From Iodobacter violaceini (lineage in GTDB: Bacteria; Pseudomonadota; Gammaproteobacteria; Burkholderiales; Chitinibacteraceae): a DNA stretch of 64,000 bases. This document shows, one piece after another, positions 27,215-37,747 of this stretch. The first letter of the stretch is position 1. Every line of letters begins with the position of its first letter. Below the pieces are notes generated by a model, which was given only the letters and a program-made list of their open reading frames with translations, ran no database searches and was not told the DNA's origin. Location of the stretch: positions 1 through 64,000 of the forward strand of contig NZ_JAAOLX010000007.1 of NCBI RefSeq assembly GCF_011601265.1, written 5' to 3'. Position numbers and translations under genes: made by a program.

Positions 27215-28447
27215 ATGACCACTGCTTCTACTCCCCGCAAATCTGTCACCATTATTGGTGGCGGCCCTGCCGGCCTTATGGCCGCCGAAATCCTTAGCCA
27301 AGGCGGAGCAGACGTAGATATTTTCGACGCTATGCCATCGGTAGGGCGTAAATTTTTGCTGGCTGGTGTGGGTGGCTTAAATATCACTCACTCTGAAGCT
27401 GCAGAACCATTTTTAGCCCGCTATGACAAGCGCAGTAAGGAGCTGCAGCCGATACTGGCCGCCTTTGGCAACGAAGCTTTGCAAGAATGGGTTCACGGCC
27501 TTGGTATTGAAACCTTTGTAGGCAGCTCTGGCCGGGTCTTTCCAAAAGAAATGAAGGCAGCACCACTATTGCGTGCATGGATTTCCAGATTACGCAGCAG
27601 CGGCGTGCGTATTCATGTGCGCCATCGCTGGCTGGGCTGGAATGAAGCAGGACAAATGCGTTTTGCAACACCAGAGGGCGAAATCAGCCACAGCAGCGAT
27701 GCCACCATTCTGGCCTTGGGCGGCGCAAGCTGGGCCAAGCTGGGGTCCGACGGCCTGTGGCAGCCGCTGCTGGCAGAAAAAGGCATCGATATCGCGCCTT
27801 TAGAGCCTGCTAATTGCGGCTTTGATATTGGCTGGAGCGATCACTTAAGCGAACGCTTTGCCGGCACGCCGCTAAAAGCCGTTGCCATTGAATTTAAAGG
27901 CGTGCGTAAACAAGGTGAATTTGTACTGACTAAGGGCGGTGTGGAGGGCAGCCTGATTTACACCTTCTCTGCGGCTTTACGTGATGAAATCAAAGCCAAT
28001 GGCTGCGCCGGCATTCTGCTGGATCTGGCCCCGGGAAAATCACTGGAGCGCGTATTGGAAGACCTGAAGCGCCCGCGCGGTGCGGACTCCATGGCCAGCC
28101 ATTTGCGCCGCAAATTAGGCATTGAGGGCGTAAAAGCGGGCCTGCTGCGTGAAGAAATTTCCCGCAATGATTTTAACGATATGAATAAGCTGGCCGCTGC
28201 CATTAAAGGCCTGCCGCTCAAATTGCTTGCCACGCGGCCAATAGACGAAGCCATCAGCAGCGCGGGCGGCGTGCGCTTTGAAGCAATAAACCCGGAGCTG
28301 ATGCTGGAAAAAATGCCCGGCGTATTCTGTGCAGGTGAGATGCTGGACTGGGAAGCCCCCACCGGCGGCTATTTAATTACCGCCTGCCTTGCCAGCGGCA
28401 GACAGGCTGGGCTGGGTGCTTTGGCCTGGCTGAATCAAACGAAGTAA
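27215..28447 (+). CDS. FAD-dependent oxidoreductase, HI0933/YhiN family
   Basis: BaiN/YhiN-like flavoprotein. The dinucleotide loop IIGGGPAGLMAAEIL lies at about 13-27, followed by VGRKFLLAGVGGLNITH, the family hallmark, and the C-terminal GVFCAGEMLDWEAPTGGYL segment that closes over FAD. Length of 410 is typical. It matches the branch in which the protein is slightly longer than E. coli YhiN. Substrate unknown. ATG at 27215 follows TAAGG. Confidence 0.9.
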   Translation: MTTASTPRKSVTIIGGGPAGLMAAEILSQGGADVDIFDAMPSVGRKFLLAGVGGLNITHSEAAEPFLARYDKRSKELQPILAAFGNEALQEWVHGLGIETFVGSSGRVFPKEMKAAPLLRAWISRLRSSGVRIHVRHRWLGWNEAGQMRFATPEGEISHSSDATILALGGASWAKLGSDGLWQPLLAEKGIDIAPLEPANCGFDIGWSDHLSERFAGTPLKAVAIEFKGVRKQGEFVLTKGGVEGSLIYTFSAALRDEIKANGCAGILLDLAPGKSLERVLEDLKRPRGADSMASHLRRKLGIEGVKAGLLREEISRNDFNDMNKLAAAIKGLPLKLLATRPIDEAISSAGGVRFEAINPELMLEKMPGVFCAGEMLDWEAPTGGYLITACLASGRQAGLGALAWLNQTK

Positions 28448-28646
28448 ATTCAATGGGCCAGCTCAATCACCTGAGCAGCCCAGGCATTAGTCCAATCCGC
28501 CTTAATACGTCTTTTTATATTCACAGCCAACATCCTGACAATAGTCGTATTTCTTGTTTAAGATTATGATATATGCCAGATGCAATAGCGCAGAAACAGA
28601 TAACTGCGCTATTGCATTACCCATTCACATATTGAGCAGGCTTAGC

Positions 28647-29021
28647 GTGAAGATCAGGACCATCTGCTGTGTATTTATACTCTGTTCATCAATTGCTCAG
28701 GCAGAAGAGGCAAAACAAGATGATGGGCAAATTCTTGTCGGCGGGGCAATTGCTCAATGGACAAAGTGTATCAGCAGCGAATTAACTGAAAAAATTCAAT
28801 TCATTGCTTCCCCCGCCTATATTGCTGAACAAATACTTGAGCAATGCGACGGGCACTATTTAAAACTAAAGCAACTGATGCTCAGCGATATGATGGAAAG
28901 AAACCATCATCAGGACGATAAAAAAACAGAGCAAATCGTGCTCAATAGCCTGCAAGACACCAAAGATAATCACCGGGCAAAAATCATTTCTTTAGTGATC
29001 ACTCATCGCAGGAACAAGTAG
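28647..29021 (+). CDS. Small exported protein, unknown function
   Basis: The frame is open from 28554, but the natural start is the GTG at 28647: it is preceded by AGCAGG and begins a clean signal peptide (MKIRTICCVFILCSSIAQA) with cleavage before EEAK. The mature part is about 105 residues, charged and helical, with two cysteines (in WTKCISS and EQCDGHY) that could form a disulfide. No family recognised. Single gene followed by a 660-base gap. Confidence 0.6.
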   Translation: MKIRTICCVFILCSSIAQAEEAKQDDGQILVGGAIAQWTKCISSELTEKIQFIASPAYIAEQILEQCDGHYLKLKQLMLSDMMERNHHQDDKKTEQIVLNSLQDTKDNHRAKIISLVITHRRNK

Positions 29022-29679
29022 CAGCACTGCATTTAGCTTTTGCACTACGGCATAACCAGCGTTAATGTACGATTTAATCGAAAACGATTTAGAGGAATAC
29101 TGCGGCGTTTTAAAATAGCAAAATAATAATGCTTACCGTTCATCAATAACCACAGCACTTATTTTTGGTATTGCGAGGCTGCCCGTTCAAAGACACAAGC
29201 TGCTTGTTTTTGGCTGGTGTTTGATATTTGTTATATGTAAGCTTAAGCAATAATACCTTGTGCCTAAGATGCCAGATTCAAAATACACTTCCTAGCCTAA
29301 CACCACTCTATCGCATTATTTATTGAGCCAGCGCCCCAATTTACATACAAAACCAGCCTGGCCAGGGCAAAAACTCTGCTACCTGAGCTGATTTTTTGAA
29401 TTTATGGCGTATTTTATGCTTACTCAATATTCAGTCTGACGGCAGCGTCCTCCACAAAACCTCTTTGCCAGATTGCTTTTTGCTGTGCAAAACAGCCTTA
29501 AAAACTTACAAAAAATCAATTTACTCAAACGGCTTATTTTTGTAAGTAAAACCTTAAAACCCAACAATGACGCCATTAAGCGCAAAAAACCTGCGTAAGG
29601 TTAATTTACGCTCTGATGACCTGCTGTCAGTAAAATAAAAATCCTGCCCTTTAGTTATCAGCGCTCAACCATAGTAAGC
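29022..29679. other. Intergenic region upstream of the chemoreceptor
   Basis: AT-rich, no gene seen. The most obvious structure is the inverted repeat at 29504-29547 (separate entry), about 130 bases before the chemoreceptor start. Confidence 0.45.
29504..29547. repeat. 11-base inverted repeat upstream of chemoreceptor gene
   Basis: ACTTACAAAAA at 29504-29514 and its exact complement TTTTTGTAAGT at 29537-29547. A 22-base spacer makes a dimeric protein site or a hairpin possible. Confidence 0.6.
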
Positions 29680-31413
29680 ATGAACGGTAACCCCAAATGG
29701 TGGTGTGCAATGTCTTCCTTCCAAAAAAATCTAATGGCGTCTATCGGCTGTTTAATTACGCTCGTCATCTTGTTTGCCATCTATGTCGGCCTGCATTTGC
29801 GCGTGGACGACGCCCATTTGCAACGCTACCAATCCTATTTACTGGCCGATGAACTACGCCAGTCTTCAGATGATTTAACCCGGCTGGCACGCACCTATGT
29901 AGTTTCGCGTGATCCTGCTTACGAAAAACAATATATGGATATTTTGGCGATCCGTAATGGCGAAAAAGCACGGCCAGAAAACTACAACCGTATCTATTGG
30001 GATTTTGTGGCCGCCACAGGCAGCGCACCAAGGGCAGACTCCGCAGTAAAACGCCCTCTCTTAGAAATGATGAAAGAGCTGGGTTTCACCGATGAGGAGT
30101 TTGGCAAGCTCACTGAAGCCAAAAAGAACTCTGATGGGCTGGTAAACACCGAAGTAGAAGCAATGGGTCTCGTCAAAAAAACGGGGGAAGGTGCAGAAGA
30201 GGGCTACGCCAAGGCCCGGGCCATGATGCATGACAAGACTTATCACACCAATAAAGCCAAAATCATGCAGCCTATTGACGAGTTTTACACCCTGTTAGAG
30301 GCACGAACGGCAAAGGCAGTGCTCGATGCCAACCAACTTGCAAGCATCGCTAAAATCATCTTTATTCTGGTGGGAATCTCGACCCTATTTATGCTGTGGC
30401 GCACTTTTGTGGCCCTGCGCAATACCATTGGTGGCACGGTAGAAGAGGCAAGACAGCATATTTCCTATATGGCAGGTGGAGATTTTGCCCACCGCATAGA
30501 AATGAGCGGGCGCATTCCCGATAGTTTTCTGGCTCTCATGGGGGATATGCAACTCAAACTCAGCCATATCATGCAGCAAGTTTCACATGCAGCCCGGGAA
30601 ATAGAACAAGGCGCAAATGCCATTGGCAATGCCTCTGATGAGGCGGAAGATTTAGTTAAAAACCAATCCAGCTCGATGCTCGCCATGCGGGAAACCGTGC
30701 AACAGCTGGTAGCCAGCATTAATCAAATATCGGGCAGCGCCAGCAATGCCAGTGACATGACAAAGATCTCCGGCCAAGCATTAAACCGTGGCGATCAGGT
30801 CATCCGTGAAACAGTAGACAGCATCAAAACCATTGCCGCCACCGTGCAGGAAGCCTCTGGCAGTGTTGCCATGCTCACCGGCCATGCCCAGCAAATCTCT
30901 GTGATTGTGCAAGTCATCCGGGATATTGCCGACCAAACCAATTTACTTGCCCTCAATGCGGCCATCGAGGCAGCAAGGGCGGGCGAGCAAGGACGTGGCT
31001 TTGCCGTTGTTGCAGATGAAGTAAGAAAACTGGCCGAACGCACCGCCAGCTCCACACAGGAAATTACCGAAAAAGTGCGCAAAATTCAGGAAGGCACCGA
31101 ATACACAGCAGTGCATATGAATAATGGTGTAAACAAAGTAGAAACAGGCGTAGAGCTGGCCTGTCGTGCAGGCACGGCCATCGAAACCATCCGTGTTGAT
31201 GCCGGGGTAATGGGGGAAGTGATTAGCGGGATCAGTAGCTCGCTGCATCAGCAATCTCAACAGGCAATTAAGGTGGTCGATAATATCGACCGTGTTTCAC
31301 AGCTATCCTCTGCCAGCAGCAGTGCAGTAGAAAAAGCTGCTGGCAACGCTCGTCACCTGCGCGAGTTATCAAAAGCACTATCCGTAGAAATGCAGCAGTT
31401 TCATTTGGTTTAA
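29680..31413 (+). CDS. Methyl-accepting chemotaxis protein
   Basis: Inner-membrane chemoreceptor. First membrane helix about 17-40, periplasmic domain about 40-222 (helical), second helix about 223-245, HAMP-like segment, then the signalling coiled coil with the invariant tip [20 protein letters not shown] and the following [18 protein letters not shown]. Length of 577 is usual. Start at the ATG at 29680; an ATG ten codons further (29710) is equally plausible, and neither has a strong ribosome site. No CheW-binding pentapeptide tail is present. Ligand unknown; it is not linked to other chemotaxis genes. Confidence 0.95.
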   Translation: MNGNPKWWCAMSSFQKNLMASIGCLITLVILFAIYVGLHLRVDDAHLQRYQSYLLADELRQSSDDLTRLARTYVVSRDPAYEKQYMDILAIRNGEKARPENYNRIYWDFVAATGSAPRADSAVKRPLLEMMKELGFTDEEFGKLTEAKKNSDGLVNTEVEAMGLVKKTGEGAEEGYAKARAMMHDKTYHTNKAKIMQPIDEFYTLLEARTAKAVLDANQLASIAKIIFILVGISTLFMLWRTFVALRNTIGGTVEEARQHISYMAGGDFAHRIEMSGRIPDSFLALMGDMQLKLSHIMQQVSHAAREIEQGANAIGNASDEAEDLVKNQSSSMLAMRETVQQLVASINQISGSASNASDMTKISGQALNRGDQVIRETVDSIKTIAATVQEASGSVAMLTGHAQQISVIVQVIRDIADQTNLLALNAAIEAARAGEQGRGFAVVADEVRKLAERTASSTQEITEKVRKIQEGTEYTAVHMNNGVNKVETGVELACRAGTAIETIRVDAGVMGEVISGISSSLHQQSQQAIKVVDNIDRVSQLSSASSSAVEKAAGNARHLRELSKALSVEMQQFHLV

Positions 31414-31461
31414 TGCCAAATCAATAACAACATCGGCCGCAACATACGTTTAATGTACTTG

Positions 31462-31483
31462 CCCCCTTTTAAAAAAAAGGGGG
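31462..31483. terminator. Terminator-like hairpin between chemoreceptor and nodT-type gene
   Basis: CCCCCTTTT pairs with AAAAGGGGG around an A4 loop between two convergent genes. Confidence 0.55.
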
Positions 31484-31530
31484 GTTGCAGCACTGTGGTA
31501 CGACTTAATGTGTATGGATACTTATGCCCC

Positions 31531-32883
31531 CTACTCCACCGCCCCGCCCAAAGCTTTATAAATGGCCAGCAAATTACTCACCTGATCAAAGCGATTTTGC
31601 AGCAGGCTGGTTTGGGCGTTGCGGCGACGGGCGATGGCGTCCAGCCAGGGCTGGATATCCGTAGCCCCTGCTTCAAAACGTGCCTGAGCGATGCCATCCA
31701 GCTTAATTGCTAGCTGCAAAGATTGAGTCAACTGTTGATTTTGTTCGTCAAGACGAGACCGGGCATCCAGTGCCTGCTCCGTTTCGGCCAATGCCTTATA
31801 AAGCCCTTGCCTGAATGTAGTGAGCTGTTCTTCATACTGGCTGCGGCTGATGTCTAAATTCAGCTGATGCTTTTCCCAATCAAAAAAAGGCAGTGCCAAA
31901 TTTAAGCCTGCAGATGCAACAGGGTTCTGAAATAGCTCGGCTAAGGCTGCGCTGCTGCTACCTAAGCTGGTGGTCAGCGAAAAGCTGGGGTAAAACGCAG
32001 CTCTGGCCACATCAACTTGCGCAAGGCTGGCCCTTAATCTGGCCTCCAGCGCCTGTAAATCAGGGCGGCGGCCCAGCACTTCGCCAGGAACACCTGCCGC
32101 AATCACAGGTAAATCACCCTGCGGCAAGCTGGCTCCAGCCAGAGTGAAGCTCTGCGGAGGCCGGTCAAACAATAAACTCAGGCTATAAAATGCTGCTTTT
32201 CTTTGTTGTAAAAGCTGGGTGTGATTAGCCTCTTCACTTAATAAACTTTGTTCAGCACTGAGTACCTCGCTTTTTGCCAAAGCCCCAGCCTGATTTTTAG
32301 CCCGTGCAATCGCCAACACCTGCCGCTGCTGCTGCAAATTAAGCGTGCTGGCGGCCAGTTTTTGATCCAATAGCGCAATCATCCAATATTGGCTGGCCAC
32401 CGATGCAGAGATCGATAATTTAAGTGCCTGCCTGTCGGCCTCAGTGGCAATACGCTCTTCTCTGGCTGCGGCTCTGTCACCCGCCAAACGCCCCCACAGA
32501 TCAAACTCATAGCTGGCCGTGCCCGACAGGTTGTAGCTCTGACGATTCACCACGGGATCAAAACTGCGATTCACACTGCCGCCACCACTACCACTCAAAA
32601 CCGGCAAGGCCGCGTGCTCGCTCACACCCTCTCTAAGATGCGCACGGCGTAGCCTGATAGCCGCCACAGATAAATCGGCATTGCTTTGCAAAGCATCGTC
32701 AATCAGTTGGGTCAGCTGGGCATCGTGAAACGCCAGCCACCACGCTCCACGCTGAGGGTTTGCCTGATGATTCTGCTCTGTCCATTGGTCGGGAAGTGCA
32801 GGCAAAGGAGCACTGGGGCTTGGGCTAAGCAAAGAGCCGCAAGCACTGAGTAACACGGTGGATAATAAGATTATTTTTTTCAT
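31531..32883 (-). CDS. NodT-family outer-membrane efflux lipoprotein
   Basis: TolC-like trimeric channel anchored by lipid: the signal peptide ends in the lipobox LLSAC at about residue 15. The two OEP repeats follow (about 60-250 and 260-440) with the GRRPDLQALEARLRA segment typical of the family. Start at 32883, two bases after the macB stop, so one transcript with macAB. It supplies the outer-membrane exit for the MacAB pump. Confidence 0.93.
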   Translation of the reverse strand: MKKIILLSTVLLSACGSLLSPSPSAPLPALPDQWTEQNHQANPQRGAWWLAFHDAQLTQLIDDALQSNADLSVAAIRLRRAHLREGVSEHAALPVLSGSGGGSVNRSFDPVVNRQSYNLSGTASYEFDLWGRLAGDRAAAREERIATEADRQALKLSISASVASQYWMIALLDQKLAASTLNLQQQRQVLAIARAKNQAGALAKSEVLSAEQSLLSEEANHTQLLQQRKAAFYSLSLLFDRPPQSFTLAGASLPQGDLPVIAAGVPGEVLGRRPDLQALEARLRASLAQVDVARAAFYPSFSLTTSLGSSSAALAELFQNPVASAGLNLALPFFDWEKHQLNLDISRSQYEEQLTTFRQGLYKALAETEQALDARSRLDEQNQQLTQSLQLAIKLDGIAQARFEAGATDIQPWLDAIARRRNAQTSLLQNRFDQVSNLLAIYKALGGAVE

Positions 32884-32885
32884 TT

Positions 32886-34838
32886 TTATTCTCGCGCCAA
32901 GGCTTCAATCGGGTTTAAACGCGCCGCATTGCGCGCAGGCATAAAGCCAAAAAACACCCCAATCAGCGTCGAGCAAATAAAGGCCGCAACAAAAGAGCCA
33001 AGAGAGAAAATCATTTTCCAATCGGGCAGGATCAAAGCCAGCAAAGTGCCAATAGCCAATGAAATTGAAACCCCAATCACACCGCCAATCAGGCAAACCA
33101 GCACCGATTCGGTTAGAAACTGCTGCATGACATCGCTTTGCCTTGCGCCCACCGCCATCCGAATACCAATTTCACGCGTTCGTTCGGTTACCGACACCAG
33201 CATAATATTCATCACACCTATCCCCCCCACTACAAGGGAAATCAGCGCAATCATAGAGAGCAGCAAAGCGAGCATCTGACTGGTTTGTTCAATCGTTTTA
33301 ACAATACTATCCATATTGTTAATAAAGAAATCCTTGCTGCCATGGCGCAAAGTCAGCAGTTTCTCGATACTTTGCTCAGCAGCGGCAGAGGATTGACCAT
33401 CCTTGATGCGTACCGTGATATTGTTAAAATATTGCTGCCCAAACAGGCGATTAGCCGTAGTGGTATAGGGTAGCCAAACTTGCAAAGATTGCCCGCCACC
33501 GCCAAAAGCACTCTTATTTTCTGCCGTCACACCAATCACCGTGGCCGGCAGATTGCCCACTAAAATCACCCGCCCTATGGGGTCCATCCCCTTTGGAAAA
33601 AGTTTGCGCTGGGTATTGTGATCAATCACGACCAGCTGAGCTTGAGCCGTCACGTCTTCACTATTAAAAAAGCGGCCCAGCTCCGGCTTTAAACCACTAA
33701 CCCGGAAATAATATTCGCCCACCCCGCTCACACTGGCCCCAATATCCAAGGATCGATGGCGCAGCCGCAAGCTGGTGCTGGTACTTGGGGTGACACTATC
33801 TACAAAAGGCATCGCTTGCAGCGCATGAATATCCCCGGGCAACAGGGAGCGCAAACTGCCCGCTCTATCGTCCCCCCAGTCTTTTCCGGGGAAAATGCTC
33901 ATCGTATTGCTGCCAATTTCGCCAATATTTTGCAGAATCTTGCGCTTAGCCCCTTCGCCAATCGCCACAATCGATACCACCGAAGAAATCCCGATCACGA
34001 CCCCCAGCATGGTAAGCAGGGTGCGCATCCGATTGGCCGACATCGCCCGCCAGGCCATACTTAAAGCCGCTAGAAAACGATCTAACACAACTCTTGGCGA
34101 TATGACTTCCCGCCGGTGTGGCGCAATTTTCCCTTCCACCACCACATCCACCGGCTTACTGTGATCGCTGATGATGCGGCCATCACTGATCTCTACAATA
34201 CGCTCGGCGCAATCCGCCACTTTATGATCGTGGGTCACAATAATCACGGTATGGCCCTGCGCGTGCAGCTCACGCAGGATATTCATGACTTCTTCGCCGC
34301 TATGGCTATCGAGCGCACCGGTTGGCTCGTCAGCCAGAATCACTTCCCCGCCATTCATGAGCGCGCGGGCAATACTTACCCGCTGCTGCTGGCCACCGGA
34401 CAACTGGCTGGGGCGGTGCTCAAATTTATCGTTTAAGCCAAGGCGGCTGAGCAAAGATTTGGCTCTGTCCTGCCGCGCATCCTTAGCCAGCCCCGAATAC
34501 ACCGCCGGCATTTCCACATTGCCCTGCGCCGATAAATGCGGCAATAAATGGTAGCGCTGAAAAATAAAGCCAAAACGATCCCGCCGCAGCCCCGCCAGCT
34601 CGTCACTATCAAAGCCGGATACGTCCCGGCCATTCACCAGATAAGTGCCAGACGTTGGCTTATCTAAACAGCCCAGAATATTCATCAGCGTGGATTTGCC
34701 CGAGCCAGATGCGCCCATAATGGCCACCATTTCACCGGCATGGATACACAAATTCAGCTGGTTCAGCACCACCGCCTCACCATCACCAGCTGGGAAGCTG
34801 CGTACAATATTGGCGAGTTCCAATAAGGGTTTACGCAA
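32886..34838 (-). CDS. macB: MacB-type ABC exporter (ATPase-permease)
   Basis: The N-terminal ATPase (1-225) has Walker A GASGSGKST, signature LSGGQQQR and Walker B VILADEPTGALD; then a first membrane helix near 275, a large periplasmic domain, and three C-terminal helices with the FtsX-like motif (VTERTREIGIRMAVGAR). Length of 650 equals E. coli MacB (648). MacB exports macrolides, heme precursors or peptides by pulling the periplasmic domain rather than moving substrate through the membrane. Starts two bases after macA. The actual substrate is unknown. Confidence 0.95.
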   Translation of the reverse strand: MRKPLLELANIVRSFPAGDGEAVVLNQLNLCIHAGEMVAIMGASGSGKSTLMNILGCLDKPTSGTYLVNGRDVSGFDSDELAGLRRDRFGFIFQRYHLLPHLSAQGNVEMPAVYSGLAKDARQDRAKSLLSRLGLNDKFEHRPSQLSGGQQQRVSIARALMNGGEVILADEPTGALDSHSGEEVMNILRELHAQGHTVIIVTHDHKVADCAERIVEISDGRIISDHSKPVDVVVEGKIAPHRREVISPRVVLDRFLAALSMAWRAMSANRMRTLLTMLGVVIGISSVVSIVAIGEGAKRKILQNIGEIGSNTMSIFPGKDWGDDRAGSLRSLLPGDIHALQAMPFVDSVTPSTSTSLRLRHRSLDIGASVSGVGEYYFRVSGLKPELGRFFNSEDVTAQAQLVVIDHNTQRKLFPKGMDPIGRVILVGNLPATVIGVTAENKSAFGGGGQSLQVWLPYTTTANRLFGQQYFNNITVRIKDGQSSAAAEQSIEKLLTLRHGSKDFFINNMDSIVKTIEQTSQMLALLLSMIALISLVVGGIGVMNIMLVSVTERTREIGIRMAVGARQSDVMQQFLTESVLVCLIGGVIGVSISLAIGTLLALILPDWKMIFSLGSFVAAFICSTLIGVFFGFMPARNAARLNPIEALARE

Positions 34839-34840
34839 GG

Positions 34841-35992
34841 CTATGCTCCAACCGTGACTGAGGTTTCTGGTTTACTTAAGGCCGCATCACCTGTGACCAC
34901 CAGATCGCCTTCTTTTAAGCCATCGAGCACTTGCACCTGCACATTATTATTCAGGCCCGTTTTAATCTGCTTATCAACCGCAATGCCATCCGCGCCCACC
35001 ACCCGCACGGTGTAGCGGCCATCTTTAGCCTTTACTCCAAGCGCAATGGCAGGAATCGTTAAAACACTTTTAGCGTGATCAAGCACAATGGCTACCTGTG
35101 CCGTCATATCCTGGCGCAGGGCGTGTACCGGATTAGGCACTTCAAACAGCGCATTATAAAAAATGGCGTTGTTTACTTTCTCTGGTGTGGGCTGAATGGC
35201 ACGCAGCTTGCCGTAATAACGCTTATCAGGCTGGCCCAGGGTAGTGAAATACACGGTCTGCCCGGCACGGACTTTCATCACATCCGCCTCGGAAATCTGC
35301 GCTTTCACAGTAATGGTGTCTAAATTGGCCAGGGTTAACAGATTGGGCGCTTGTTGCGCCGCAATGACGGTCTGCCCCTCTAAAGTTGTAATCGCCGCCA
35401 CTTCGCCATCAATGGGCGCCAGGATGCGGGTGTAGCCAAGACGGGTTTTTGCCGAATCGAGCGTGAGCTTAGCTTTTTTAATATCGGCATTGCGTTGTGC
35501 CAAATCAGACTGCAACGTTCTGAATTTTAAACCCGCCTCTTCCAGCGCCTGCTTAGATGTTGCCTCACGGCTTAGCAGGGTTTGCTGGCGGGCATATTCT
35601 GTTTTTGCCTGCTCCAATTGCAGCTGGGTTGATTGCATTTGCGCGAGCAAGCCTTCCAAAGAAGCCTCGGCATTGAGTGCTTCGTTTTGTGCCAGCTCCG
35701 GATCAATCGTCGCCAGCAATTGGCCTTTTTTGACCCGATCACCCAGCTCGACCTCCAGCTTTTGCAGCTGGCCTGAAACCTGCGCACCCACGTCCACCTT
35801 GCGAAAAGCCTGCAAAATACCAGTGGCCAGCACTGCATTTTCAATATCGGCCTTAAGCACCTTCGCCGTGGTGTACTGGGGAGCGGCCTTACTGGGAAAG
35901 AAAATCGCCTTTACTCCCCAGCCAAGCACGAGCAGCAGCAATAAAACCATGGCGGTTTTGAACCAGGACCAACGTTTAAACTTCCAAGCCAT
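34841..35992 (-). CDS. macA: MacA-type periplasmic adaptor
   Basis: Membrane-fusion protein: N-terminal anchor helix (about 10-28), lipoyl half-motifs around a long alpha-helical hairpin (about 90-180), then beta-barrel and membrane-proximal domains. It links MacB to the outer-membrane channel. Start set at the ATG at 35992, which follows AGGAAGAAAACGCG; the frame is open 39 codons further upstream without a ribosome site. It is 384 residues, near E. coli MacA (371). Confidence 0.95.
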   Translation of the reverse strand: MAWKFKRWSWFKTAMVLLLLLVLGWGVKAIFFPSKAAPQYTTAKVLKADIENAVLATGILQAFRKVDVGAQVSGQLQKLEVELGDRVKKGQLLATIDPELAQNEALNAEASLEGLLAQMQSTQLQLEQAKTEYARQQTLLSREATSKQALEEAGLKFRTLQSDLAQRNADIKKAKLTLDSAKTRLGYTRILAPIDGEVAAITTLEGQTVIAAQQAPNLLTLANLDTITVKAQISEADVMKVRAGQTVYFTTLGQPDKRYYGKLRAIQPTPEKVNNAIFYNALFEVPNPVHALRQDMTAQVAIVLDHAKSVLTIPAIALGVKAKDGRYTVRVVGADGIAVDKQIKTGLNNNVQVQVLDGLKEGDLVVTGDAALSKPETSVTVGA

Positions 35993-36109
35993 CGCGTTTT
36001 CTTCCTGCCAGTCTGATAAAACAAGACGACTAGCATAACATTCGATGCAATCAACCTCTGTCGTAAAAAAGTAGCAAGGCTGCATACTTTTACGACAAAA
36101 CACCCCCAT

Positions 36110-36448
36110 TCAGCCGTGCATGACCAAGCTATCCTCCGGCGCCTGATCGCGCTCATTCAAACCATAATCCCGTGTCACCGCTGCCACACGCAGGCGGTAA
36201 TCTGCAAAAACCTGCTGGCGGCCAAGCGACTGCGCAGCTCTGTGCTGCCCACTACAGCGCCAGGCTTTTACTGCCGCTTCATCTCGCCAGAAAGACAAAG
36301 ACAACAGCTTATCCGGCTCGCTCAGGCTGCTAAAACGCTCTATCGAGATAAAGCCATCCTGCTCGGCCAATTCACTGCGTAAACCGGCAGCAATACTTAA
36401 ATAATCCTGCATTTGCGCAGGCCAAACTTCAAAAATGACAGCAATCAT
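36110..36448 (-). CDS. Antibiotic-biosynthesis-monooxygenase-domain protein
   Basis: Small dimeric ferredoxin-like fold (ABM domain): MIAVIFEVW at the start, GFISIERFSS in the middle and LSLSFWRDEAAVKAW, the usual family blocks. Members include quinone-forming oxygenases and heme-degrading enzymes; the substrate here is unknown. Start set at the ATG at 36448. It lies between the P450 and macA, so its product or substrate may be the exported compound. A similar gene next to an ArsR regulator is a known arrangement. Confidence 0.82.
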   Translation of the reverse strand: MIAVIFEVWPAQMQDYLSIAAGLRSELAEQDGFISIERFSSLSEPDKLLSLSFWRDEAAVKAWRCSGQHRAAQSLGRQQVFADYRLRVAAVTRDYGLNERDQAPEDSLVMHG

Positions 36449-36555
36449 AGGGAGTCCATTTAATAAGAAATGTTGCACAGCGACCCCCAACTCTTAAACC
36501 ACTTAGGCACCAGAAAAAAGGAGGTTCACGGAGAAAAACAAGTTCGGAATGAAAG

Positions 36556-37686
36556 CTAAATCACATTTTCCTGATGGCTAATAAACCTGGGAATTCGCCC
36601 ATTGACTGAGGCTTGGTATCTCCATTGCATGGGCCCTGCCATACCCACTTGCGCCAGGTAGTCGCTCAAAACAGCCGTGGTTATTTTGATTGCCAGCGCC
36701 TGCCCGGGGCAGCTGTGCCGGCCATAGCCGAAGCTCAGGCTGCGGTGATCGGTGCGGCCTTGTGCAAAATCATCGCCCTTTGCGTTAAAGGCAGCATCAC
36801 GATTAGCCGCCGCCAGGAGCAGCAGCACAGCATCGCCTTTGCGCAGCAGCTGGCCGTTGATTTCCAGGTCTTGCACCACAAAACGCCTGGTGTTTTGCAC
36901 CGATGGATCATAGCGGGCCACTTCCTCTACAAAGGAAGTCAGAGGCAAATCATCCGACATCCCTTGCTGCTGCAGCGCAATCAGGCAATTGCCAAGCAGA
37001 CCCGCCGTGGCTTCATAGCTTTGTGTCAGCAGGCCAATCAAATTAGCAAGTAAAACTTGGCGATCGATGCCTTCAGAATCTTGCAAGAGATTCGCCAGCA
37101 CACTGCCTTGCGGTACATCCCCCTCCAAAACTCCTGTGAAATGCGTCAATAAACACTGCGCCGCCACGCTTGCCCTGGCCAGATCTGCATCGCGGCTTAA
37201 TGGGGAAAGACAAGCCACAAAATCGGCAAGCCAGCCCATTATTTCGGGCTGGGTCTCTGGCGCAAAGCCCAGCAAATCGGCCAATACGGCCACCGGCACA
37301 AAATGGCAAAGCGCGTGCAAGTCGCATTCCGCTCTGCGCCATTTTTTAACCAGCTGTGGCAAACACGCCGTATCAACCAAGGCTAAGCTGCGCCCGATAG
37401 CCTGCTTTAAAGGCAGATGCGCCTGCCCCTCATTCATCCGAATCAGCCGGGCAAATACTTCAGCCGCTGGCGTTCCAACAATTGCAGCAGGGACCGGCTC
37501 GTTTGGCGGGCGCACCACACAATGCGGACTTTGCATCAGCTGCATAATCAAATCTGCCCTGCTCACCACCCATATTTTGTGCTCCGCATCAAAGAAAACA
37601 GGAGCTTCATTTCGCAGTGCTGCGTAATAGGGATAAGGGTGTTCATGAGCTGCCGCAACCAGCGGGTTAATCCTTGCAGAGGGCAT
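36556..37686 (-). CDS. Cytochrome P450
   Basis: Soluble bacterial P450, 376 residues. The heme loop FGYGRHSCPGQALA supplies the Cys ligand at C326, and EEVARY holds the ExxR pair of the K helix. The I-helix segment reads TQSYEATAG: the usual acidic residue before Thr is present as Glu, but the preceding Ala/Gly-Gly is changed, so oxygen activation could be atypical. No ferredoxin or ferredoxin reductase gene is in the window. It begins a minus-strand run that continues into the ABM protein and MacAB-NodT. Confidence 0.9.
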   Translation of the reverse strand: MPSARINPLVAAAHEHPYPYYAALRNEAPVFFDAEHKIWVVSRADLIMQLMQSPHCVVRPPNEPVPAAIVGTPAAEVFARLIRMNEGQAHLPLKQAIGRSLALVDTACLPQLVKKWRRAECDLHALCHFVPVAVLADLLGFAPETQPEIMGWLADFVACLSPLSRDADLARASVAAQCLLTHFTGVLEGDVPQGSVLANLLQDSEGIDRQVLLANLIGLLTQSYEATAGLLGNCLIALQQQGMSDDLPLTSFVEEVARYDPSVQNTRRFVVQDLEINGQLLRKGDAVLLLLAAANRDAAFNAKGDDFAQGRTDHRSLSFGYGRHSCPGQALAIKITTAVLSDYLAQVGMAGPMQWRYQASVNGRIPRFISHQENVI

Positions 37687-37747
37687 CGCATTCCATCCAT
37701 GCTTGTTTAATCATGGCGATATTGTGTAGATTGCCCGCACCGCTTAC

